NCBI RefSeq assembly: GCF_964656455.1
Contig: NC_135720.1
Location: 101,754,696-101,818,695 of the forward strand
Length of the DNA stretch: 64,000 nt
Source of the DNA: Halichoerus grypus
Taxonomy: Eukaryota > Chordata > Mammalia > Carnivora > Phocidae
Direction of reading: 5' to 3'
Made by a program: the position numbers and the translations under genes. This document shows positions 48,091 through 58,100 of this stretch, piece after piece. The notes beneath the pieces were generated by a model that was not told the DNA's origin, ran no database searches, and saw nothing but the letters and a program-made list of their open reading frames with translations. How positions within the stretch are numbered: position 1 is the stretch's first letter; every line of letters starts with the position of its first letter.

Positions 48091-49510
48091 GCCTGTGGGA
48101 AGGGCTCATGCTTTCACTACCATTTTGTAGACAGAGAAACGGAGCCCAGGATGTCGATGGCTCTGTGCACAGCTCACGTTACCCATCTCAATGGTTTGTC
48201 TTCTTAACTGTAATGGGAGTGTGCAGTCGCCTCTCCCCAAGGACCCCTCTGTACACTCAGTAGTTTTAGCACGGCAGAGCCCTTACCGCTGATCTTCCAC
48301 GAAGCTTGCTTTGAATTGTGGAATTAAGTGACTAAGTTGTTCAAGAATGGAATTTATCTTCTCCATTACTCTGAGAATTATTGTTATCCCATACACAGTC
48401 CTTCGCTCTCTTGCGCCAGACTCCAGATCCAGTTTTAATTGTCGTTCCTGAGGCAGATCACTCGCTCTCAAACCGTGTCCCCATTCCTATCCTGTGACCA
48501 GGCCAACCCATGAGAAGGACGTATGAAGCCCTCCCCCGGCTATTGCTCTTGAGCCCAATGAAAGTCCTAGTATGTAAGCCCTCAATTCCCCTCTCCAGTC
48601 CCCACCCCTGCCCTGCCTGCCACACAGAGCCAAAAACACCTTCAGAGGAAAGCAGAGTACTCACACTCCCATCCCCAGATAAACAGAGGGATAGGGAAGG
48701 GGAGCTAACTTTTCTCAAGTGTCTCCCATCTGTTAGACATGGAGGAAGGTGCTTTTATAGACATCACCTTCTGCACTCTGGACCGGACCATAAGATGTGG
48801 TGTAGATTGCCCCGACTTCATGGGTAAGCATTTTATGGAGACCCCTAGAGGCTAAATTGCCTGCCCAAGTCACCCCGTAGAATGTAGAAAGGACAGAATT
48901 GAAACACACATCTGACTGTTCAAAACCTGTCTTCTTTCCACTGGCCCACCCTGCGTATGCATGAGGGGTATTACAGAGCCAAGCCCCCAAAATCCCCAGG
49001 CCCAAAGGCTGAGATGTTTACAGTCCTTACTCCCTGAATGTCAGAGCCCATTCCTGTGTCTGAACCAAAGTTCTATCCGCTGTCTTAAAATGTCTTGTGC
49101 ACCTTGATGGTCTCCTGCTTACTGAGTTTCAACATTCTTCATGTGTTTTATCAGCTAAAATCTTTCCTCTGCTGGTCCTCAGGTCCTGCGCTGAGGGCTC
49201 TTTGATCTTAGCAGGCACCCTCCCAGGGGAAGTTGAGGGATATAAGTTCCATTCTCTGCTTGCCTCTTTCAGTGGTTCTACTCCTTGACTGTGTCCCAGG
49301 GATCCTGCATCTCTCTGGAAACCAAGTCCCCGCTCCCAGAGCAGATTTTTACCTTTTGAAGAGCTGGGATGGCAAAGTGGACACCAAATAAAAGCCACCC
49401 CTTCTGTTTGTCATGCAAACTTCCAGCCACACCTCTAAATGGAATAAATGGGATTTAGGAAGTTGGAAAGAGATGATAAAATATCACCTGGCCACATAAT
49501 GCAGTTGAAA
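48091..49510. other. Intergenic, no gene seen
   Basis: Moderate GC. A MIR-like segment lies at about 48720-48935 and a smaller one near 48100-48160. Frames at 48458-48827 are unrelated on the two strands. Confidence 0.5.
48720..48935 (-). mobile_element. MIR-like fragment
   Basis: 'gtctcccatctgttagacatgg' and 'aattgcctgcccaagtcacccc' fit reverse MIR in order, strongly diverged. Confidence 0.45.
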
Positions 49511-49515
49511 AGTGG

Positions 49516-49682
49516 ATTTCTCTGGGCACTGGGTGACCCAGTTGGTTAAGTGTCCAACACTTGATTTTGGCTCAGATCATGATCTCAGGGTTGTGAGACT
49601 GAGCCCAATATCAGGCTCTGCTCTCCTTCTGCCCAGTACCCACCCCTCCTTCCCTCTCTAAAACAACCAAAAAAAAAAAAAA
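49516..49682 (+). mobile_element. Old Can-SINE
   Basis: Diverged forward SINE: 'gcactgggtgacccagttggttaagtgtcc' to a poly(A) tail at 49669-49684. Confidence 0.88.
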
Positions 49683-49689
49683 AAGAGTA

Positions 49690-51594
49690 GAAAAAAAATG
49701 ATTTCTCAATGGGAGTAGAACCATTGAGTCACTGAGTTGTGTTCAGAGATGAGAATTACCAGAAGGGAAAAATTCCTAGGAGAAAATTTGTCTTTAAGCT
49801 GAGCTGCTCAGGGCTGATATTTCTGCCTAAGATTCATGCCTGGATGTACCTAATGCCATTTTTCCCATAAGTTCTGCAGGTTTTATTACCTGTTTGCCTA
49901 GTGTGATGGTTTTTAAAAATGCTTGTGTTCTCTTATTGCAGAACTGACTACTCAGCATGATAGTTCCCCTAATATGCACTAAAAAGATGAAGAGCTTGGG
50001 AAAATATGGAAAAGAAAAGAGACTAAATGCTATTATCATAGGAAATTATTAATTTGACCTTGATACAATACCAAGTAAATCTACCAAACTAAAGGCAATT
50101 ATTTGGCTTGGAATTACATGATGCTCTGGAATTTCTAAATCTCAGGGGGTTGAGAGAAGTAAAACTTGTTTTCATAACTCATTTGGCTAGAGTCAAAAAG
50201 GAAATAGGGGCCAATAAATTAATGCTCAGGAAATTTTTACAAATATAGAAGTTAGATTCATATCCCTCAACATAAATAATTTATTTTTATTTTATGAAAG
50301 GGGTACTATGTCAAGTTGACTCAAAATTTTCATCACTAAAATAATTACTATTTGATTTGAAACCAATCTTTATCTTTTTTCTAAACTACCAACACTAAAG
50401 GTTCTGAAAGCAGGCCTGCAAAGAGGTACTTGTGTGCATGTGTTGTGAAAAAGGGGTGACTGGCCTTTATAACTTCTGCTTTGATCAAATTGCCCCCCCC
50501 ACACACACACACACACGGCCATTTTCAGCCCTACCGACTGGCTGGCTGTTTAAAACCAAACTGGCAATAGAAATTTCACTGAGCATGCCCGAAAGTAGTG
50601 CTGTTTGCCAAATATTTCCAGGTCCTCACCTTATAAGTACATGGTAGGATTATATTCCTGGGCCTCCTGTGTGTCTGGCCAATGGGTTGAGGTAGATTGA
50701 TAAAAGGGTTGTACCCAAGAATGTTGTGGTACCAATGGGGCCATCTACCTTGAATGAACTCACACATGAGCAAATTGTGAAAAGTAAATGTTTTTATTTT
50801 TATTTCTAAGATTTTTTTATGTATAGCGGTTTAAACACCCACAGATACACATACACACACATACACACACATCATCATCATAATAATAATAATACCAACA
50901 AGAATATTTTTAAGTTTCACAAATGAGGAACCTAAAGTCCTAGGAGCTAAATTATTTTACTTGAGGTCTAAAATAGACTAAAATCAAAAACACACTTAAA
51001 AGTCTTCTTATTTTAATTCTGTTCCCTATTTTTAGGAAACCTACCATGACTTAACTGTCTCCAAAGTAGATTCGGTGTTTCTGCTGCCACTCCACCCTCC
51101 ACCCCCATGCCAGCCCCTACCCCTAACACTGGATCTAACTCCTGTCCCCCAAAGCAAGCAGGATCCATGCACAGTGACAATGGCTGGGTTTATGGAGCCA
51201 CAGAGCAGGCCTTGCGCGTGAAAGCGGACCTCGTCCAGGAGAGCCCCAACAGCTCCAGGCTTGTCCAGGAGCTCAGAAAATGGCTTGCTGTCTTAATCTT
51301 GCCAAGGTTGACCAAGAAGCCAGGCTCCTGAAAGTTATGGGCCAAAGAGTCAGTGGTTCTAGCTCCTTCAAGCCCAGTCACCAAACGTCATGCTTACTTT
51401 TCCCTCAGCAAGCATTTTCACCCCTGAAAGCTTAGGTGTCACTCCTGGCCAGAAGAGAAAGTCTTCCAAGGAAGCTCGATTGTCCCTCATTCCAGCCTCC
51501 CTCTCCCAGAGCTTCACTCTCAGTCCAGGACACGGAATGCCCATGAGGAATGGAGCAGCCTAGGCAAAATGGTTGGAACACACGTTAACAGGAA
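49690..51594. other. Intergenic, nothing recognised
   Basis: (CA)n runs lie at 50494-50517 and 50840-50870. No gene. Confidence 0.5.
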
Positions 51595-51782
51595 GAACAG
51601 TTGGCATTTACTGATAACTTAATTTGAACCAGGCGTTATTTTATGAGTTCTGAATATGTTAGCTCATTGAATCCTGAAACCATCCTGGGAGGTATGTACG
51701 ATTATTAGCCCCATTTCACAGATGAAGAAACAGAGGCACAGAGGCATTGAGCGATCTCCTCAAAGTCACACATTAGGAAGGC
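51595..51782 (-). mobile_element. MIR SINE
   Basis: Reverse MIR: 'ttagctcattgaatcctgaaaccatcctgggaggta', 'ccccatttcacagatgaagaaacagaggcacagagg', 'aaagtcacacattagg'. Confidence 0.85.
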
Positions 51783-54120
51783 TATTCTCCCAGCTTCCTT
51801 TTTCTGTGCCCTCTACCTTCTCCATGCTGCTCCCTCAGCCCTAAACTCGATGCTCAGAGCCCTCTCTCCCTCTTCGGCTGCCTAAGCTTGACCTCTAGAA
51901 TGACTGCTCCTCTGAACTTAAAACCTTACATAGAAAACCATGTTGCTTCTCTCGGGGCATTTGCTCAGCCAGTCTCATGTCTCACTGTGGAATGAAGAGT
52001 TCTGCATCCTTGGAGGTGAGTTCAGGCATAAACAAATATGTAGAAGGGATTTTCTAGGAACTGAAGAGACTTGCTGGTGACACTGGAATAACCCTGGGGA
52101 AAACAGGCTGTTTGCCTCAGAGTAAAGGCCTGCCTTTCATATGAACAGCAGAGGGCACTGTGCAGCTGTGACTTCATAATAAGCATGCCCTCTCTCTCCC
52201 TCCCTCCTCTGTCTCTAGAATGGGATTCCCCCGATTAGAATCTATACCTGAAGCAAACTGCTGGGTTTTCATATCTCTGCAGTCCTTCCGTGATCTCAAG
52301 ACCTCCTGACAAACCTTTCCAAACCTTGTTTCTAAGAGCGATCAAACCTCAGGTCACTGGGATATGAGGAGCTTCCACCCATGCTCAGGGTCTCAAGTCT
52401 CTGCAAGTCCAATTCTGAACTCTGGCCCCCTGTCTCACAAATGGAATTCTGCCTATCTCCTCAGACCCCATCAGTCTTCAGTTCTGTGCTCTGATTTAAG
52501 GTCTGAAATACTGCCTTTTCCTTGTGGGTTAGCCCTGCCTTGAGCTACCAAACACCCCCATGTTGCTAAGCTGTAATTCTGACCTTGACCCATGGCTGGA
52601 GCCCTTCTCTCTCTCTGCTGAAAGACCTCCCTGGTGCTGCCAGGTCTCCGTTCACTTAAAGTGAATTTCCTATCCTTGATATCTAACTTGTAGCCCCCCT
52701 AACGTGGTCTGCCCCGGTGTCAGCTGCTGTTCCTGATACTTCTGGTTCCACGTGCGTCCAGATGTAAAAAGCATAGCTCCAATTACTGAGAAAATTCAAC
52801 AGGCACAGGGCCACCTATGAAGGATACGCTGAAAAAAAAGCAACCCTCAATTCATCCCCCACCTCACAGGTTCAAAAAGAGAAGTTGAAGAATCACCTGG
52901 TGAGGATTTCTTTGGGGAGTTGTTAGTACACTCCCACCTCCTTCCTACACTTTCCCCAAGTGCCTGTCGAAGCTTTGTGCCCTCCCCAATCACAGGAATG
53001 AGTGCAGTATAGATCCTGGGTTCTACGGGTCTTCTCCAGTTTTTACTACAGCCACCCAGGTATACCCAAATAGCTGGAGATTAGACTTCAACCATGCCTC
53101 TCTTCTCTAGAATGGCTAGATTTAGTATCCCCAAGAGGCAGAGTCTCCTCCACCTGAAACAGTCTGACGAATTTCCTAAAGCAGGTCAAACTGGGACCTT
53201 AATGGAAAGGTCAGCTTGCACAGGTCATCTGAATTACCTCTTGATGAGTGACTCATCAAGAGATGTTATAGTGATATTCCACTATGGACTAGAAAATGGG
53301 CAGAGGTGGGAGAGTTAACCCTTTTAAAGGACTACGATATCCCTCCTCCCCCCTTTTAAAGTTCTAATATAAAAACCCAAATGTGAGAGGATGATTAATT
53401 GAGGATAATATGCTGGTGTTTTCCCAGCGCCCCACACATGCCAGTCAGTGTGTATGACAAAGCCCTCTTCCTTTCCCTCCCTTGCCCCGGGACCATGAAC
53501 CAATGTCCCACAGCAGCACAACATGAGGTTTGTAGGATCTGTATCTAACACAGCGGGTCCCCCAAGAGTTCTACCAACTCAGAATGTCTTTGAGTCCACG
53601 AGATTCTTTCAACTCTCTGCTTTGCCCATTGTTCGCTATTCGGCCCTGACTCTGAGACTCATCTATATCATGTACAAAGGCCAACAAAACTCTCCAAGAC
53701 ACAACCATACTAAAACTGATCACCCCTGCCCACATCTCCCTACTACCTCTCAGGCTCCCGGCTGCCATTTTGTTACTAATCTCCCCTTCACAGATGCCTA
53801 ATACTTGTCTTCTCCTAATTTCATCTGTGTAGAAATATGTCTCAGAGGTTGGCTGTTAGGCAGCTAACTCGCTACAATTCTACCCACAGCCCCTTAGGGA
53901 TGATTCTGGGCTCCAACTTCATTATGGAGAGACAGGCTTGTTGCTTTGTGATTTCAATCAATTAAGTCTTCCTTCTTGACAATGAGTCTATTATAAGTGT
54001 CACCGCTCACTGACAAGATGGAATTAGGGTGTGTAAGTGCTATAGACAGCAAGGGTGTATCCTCTATCAGTGGAGATGTGATGACATCATCCTCTCACTG
54101 AGGAAAGAAAAGTATGCTTA
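51783..54120. other. Intergenic flank downstream of ADGRF4
   Basis: About 2.3 kb without gene or clear young repeat, except the CTCF-like site at 52145. Confidence 0.5.
52145..52158 (+). promoter_or_regulatory. CTCF core motif match
   Basis: ACAGCAGAGGGCAC fits CCASYAGRKGGCRS at 13 of 14 positions (first base differs). Same orientation as the 39400 site and 3 kb beyond the ADGRF4 stop. Confidence 0.45.
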
Positions 54121-54133
54121 AGATTTGGTCATA

Positions 54134-54461
54134 TAAGAATAAAAAATACTGGGCGTCTGGGTGGCTCAGTTGGTTAAGCGACTGCCTTCGGCTCAGGTCA
54201 TGATCCTGGAGTCCCCGGATCAAGTCCCGCATCGGGCTCCCTGCTCAGCAGGGAGTCTGCTTCTCCCTCTGACCCTCCCCCACTCATGCTCTCTCTCTAT
54301 CTCATTCTCTCTCTCAAATAAATAAATAAAATCTTTGAAAAAAAATACTAACTCAAAGGGATATATGGCACCCCGATGTTTATAGCAGCATTATGTACAG
54401 TAGCCAAATTATGGAAACAGCTCAAGTGTCCATTGACGGATGAATGGATAAAAAAGAAGTG

Positions 54462-54514
<53 letters not shown>

Positions 54515-54909
54515 CTCAGTCATAAAAAAGAATGAAATTTTGCCATTTTCAACGACATGGATGGAGCTAGAGGGTATTATGCTAAGTGAATAAGTCAGTC
54601 AGAGAAAGACAAATACCATATGATTTCACTCATTTGTGGAATTTAAGAAACAAAACAAATGAGCAAAGGGGGATAAAAGAGAGAGGGAGGCAAACCAAGA
54701 AGCAAACTTTTAACTACAGAGAACCAACTGATGGTGACCAGAGGGAGGTGGTCAGGGGGATGGGTGAGATATGTGATGAGGATGAAGGAGTGCACCTGTG
54801 ATGAGCACCGGGTGATGTGTGGAAGTGTTGAATCACTATATTGTACACCTGAGACTAATATTACATTGTATGTTAACTAACTGGAATTTAAATAAAAGTT
54901 TTTTTAAAA
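54134..54909 (+). mobile_element. Carnivore L1, 5'-truncated, with SINE and (AT)n
   Basis: Forward L1 3' end ('agcagcattatgtacagtagcc' through 'gtatgttaactaactggaatttaaataaaa'). Target duplication agatttgg(t/a)cata at 54121-54133 and 54910-54922. Contains an (AT)n run of about 45 bp at 54468-54512. Confidence 0.92.
54151..54340 (+). mobile_element. Can-SINE, 'CTCTGACCCTC' subfamily
   Basis: Inserted in the L1, duplication aaaaatact at 54142-54150 and 54341-54349. Shares its diagnostic body with the 47607 copy. Confidence 0.96.
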
Positions 54910-55134
54910 AGATTTGGACATACACACTGAGATGACATAGTTTTAAAGATGTGCACATTTTCATTTATGCGCTGGGCAATAAAGAAGTTTCTAATCTCTG
55001 AAAGATATATCCACCTGTTCCCTCCCCACCTCACTCCTGCGTCACACCAAGGTACTAGTGTGCTCACAGGGGCATTAAGGGGTTTGTCACAACCTGAAAG
55101 CGAAGATTCTCCTTCAGTTTTTAATACTCACATC

Positions 55135-55188
55135 TCATCTTAAACGATTCATTAATTTAGATCCATTGGTTGGGCTTAAAGATGCGTT
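55135..55188 (-). CDS. ADGRF4: ADGRF4 terminal coding exon
   Basis: Seventeen codons (NASLSPTNGSKLMNRLR) and TGA at 55137-55135. The acceptor is strong, an 11-T tract then ccatttag, with AAC as the first codon and phase 0 from the preceding exon. The last residues (RLR) appear to differ from the remembered human end. No AATAAA was seen on the minus strand in the following 0.6 kb; an ATTAAA at 55120-55125 is too close to the stop to be the likely poly(A) signal, so the 3' UTR end is undefined. Confidence 0.88.
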   Translation of the reverse strand, partial: NASLSPTNGSKLMNRLR

Positions 55189-58100
55189 CTAAATGGAAAA
55201 AAAAAAAGTAACAGTGATGTCAGTAAGTAATGGCATTGACAAAAAATGCATTTATATTTATGTATACAGCTGCCCAGAGATAAACACGTAAAAATGGGAA
55301 CATGAAAAGAAGCATTTGAAATGACATAGCTACACAGAATTAAATTATATTTCATTGAACCTAACATTGTTAGCTGCATCATTATTTTTTCTTAAAGATT
55401 TATTTATTTATTTATTTGACAGAGAGACACAGCGAGAGAGGGAACACAAGCAGGGGGAGTGGGAGAGGGAGAAGCAGGCTCCCCGCGGAGCAGGGAGCCC
55501 GACGCGGGGCTCGATCCCAGGACCCTGGGACCATGACCTGAGCCGAAGGTAGAAGCTTAACGACTGAGCCACCCAGGCGTCCCTGCATCATTATTTTTAT
55601 GTTCCACTAAGAAAAAGAAAGAAAAAACTTGCCAATTAAATCATGACATGCCACTGATTGTAAGATACATTCCGATTTCAGAAATGTTAAAAGGTAAAGA
55701 AAATACCTATCTTAGCATTGATGAACTAGGGTACCAAAAGTCACGCCCAATACTAGCTAACCATAAATGCTGACTCTCAATATGTTCAGAAAATGTTTTG
55801 TTTGTTGATTTTTAAGAAAGTAGTTTTTATTGAGAAACTGTTGGTGGAGTAAATGACTGCATTAATATGGCAATGATGGCAATTTCAGTCAGTACCTTAA
55901 AAGACGGATAGCTTGGTCAAAGTCATCTTCAAGATCAATAAGTATACAAATACTTCAATCCAAGAATAGGGTTTACTCAAAAGAGTTCTGAGCAAGGAGA
56001 ATGTGAATTCTCATGATTATCTGTGTGGCTTCAGGCAAATCTGGTAGGTAATCTGGGCCTTGGTTTCCTTACCTATGAAATGACTAGGTTGGCCTAGAAT
56101 CTCATTTCTAACTCATCTCTCATTTCCCAGCTCTGTTTTATGAGTCTAGGATCCTGGCTTCATGTTGTCCCATCTCAATGGTCCAGATATCAAGTTGAAA
56201 TACATCCAAGGTAGAAAATTCTCTTGAGACGTATATTCTACCGACCTTAAGCTTTAGCGGGATACTCTAAATTTGTTGACTGAAGACATGAATGAATGTC
56301 TGTATACCCTAAGAATTCTTTGCTAACAAATTCTGAATACTGAGCTATAATATTTGTCTCTGCGTGACTCTGCTGAGGACACTGACCCTTCAGTATTAAG
56401 ACTGAAAGGGAGGGCTTACCTCTGCTGCCCTGGATCTCCCTTTCAGTGAAGACATCCTCATCTTCAAAGCATCTCTTATCTGAAGAAACAATGACAGTGA
56501 AGAAATGACAACATCCCCCAAACCCAGACCCATGCCTTGAAACTTCGAGACCACTAACCCTGGCAGAAGCAGCATCAGATGGCTTAGCATAGTGCTTAGC
56601 CAATAATAAGACTTGGATAAAAGTTGAGGTGTAGTTATAATTCCATTTAGGATTAAAATTAAAATTCTGGCTATTATAATTAGATTTAGGATTAAAATTA
56701 AAATTAAAATTCCGGTATGGTTTTCATTCTTTTAGATACACTCACACACAGCCTCCTGTTGACTTAAGTCAACAAATGAGAGAGTAGAGTTCTCTCCTTT
56801 CCTCCTCTCAGCTGATGCCTGAAGCACCCCCATAAACTCACCCCCATGGACCAGGCTTTCTGATCAAAACTGCTTCATCCCCCGGCTACCCTGAGCCACA
56901 TGGAAATTTTTACAATGAGAGAAACAAATTCAAATTACCTTGTGGTCCATAATGGTTCCAAACAGCAAGATGAAGAACCCCTATGGCAAAATTCAACAGA
57001 AGTATGAGGGATGGTTTGGCAGACAACATCCCAATTGTAATTTTAATACCACTCTTCTAGATATCTTCCAGGACAGTTATTGGGTATTAGAAACTTCAGC
57101 TTCTACTGATTCAGAGAAAATGCATTGGCAAGTATTTTCTGTGACTGTACCTCAAAGAAAGAGGGTCACCTTCATTCTTGTGTGTGACAGTTATTGATAT
57201 TTATTGAAAGGCTGCAGATGTAGGATGGTGTTTCTCTACCTTATCACATCTGTTTACTTTCTTTCCAAATATTAAGTAGTTGTTCTTATTCATCATAACA
57301 GTAACATGACATAACATGACATGGAATCCTGTAACTCAAAGTGACAATCATGGAAGGTTTCTTGAGAAGTGAAGCCTGTTATTATAGTTTACTTTCAGTT
57401 GGGGTTAAAAGTCACGAAACGGCAGGGTCTCTGAGCTGGTAGAATAAGTTTATGCATAAAAGAGAGAAAACTACAGAGATCTAAAAGACCAGAGTCTCTT
57501 CAAGTTTAAATTATTTGTTTACCTATAAAGTCACAATAATTGATAGCCAATCTTTTTAAATGGTGGAAGTTGAAGTTAAGAAAATTCTGGATCTTGCCAC
57601 GAGAGTGGAAGGAAGGCTGGGTTTCCAAGGATAGTCTCATGGCAGAGAAACGCTAATCAGAAGACGGAAATTTTTTAAATGTGAGTCACAGGGAAAGCTT
57701 GCTGAGAAAAGTTGGAGTGTATTTAACTAAAAGTGTTTCAGTATTTTTCTTTCTATCAAGAAAAGAGAAAAAGAAGTGATTCAGAAAAGAAACAGAATAA
57801 AACTTTCTGGGGTTTAATTAAGTTGCAAAGTAAAAAATAAAAAAAATAGAATGAGATCATTAGTCACCAAAGTAACTTCAAGAGTCGGGGAGATTTATGT
57901 CAGTCCAAGAGCTTTTGATCAAAAAGCAAAAACAAAAACAAAAACAAAACACCACCACCAACAACCATAAGTCAAACGCTTTTCTTTAAAGCCATGCAAG
58001 GCAAAGCGTGAAATAAATGTTCTCCATAGTTATTAAAGAAGTATGAGTAAGATATATAATTGATCTGAGCTGACATTTCTTAAAAGTCTGCTTTGTATTT

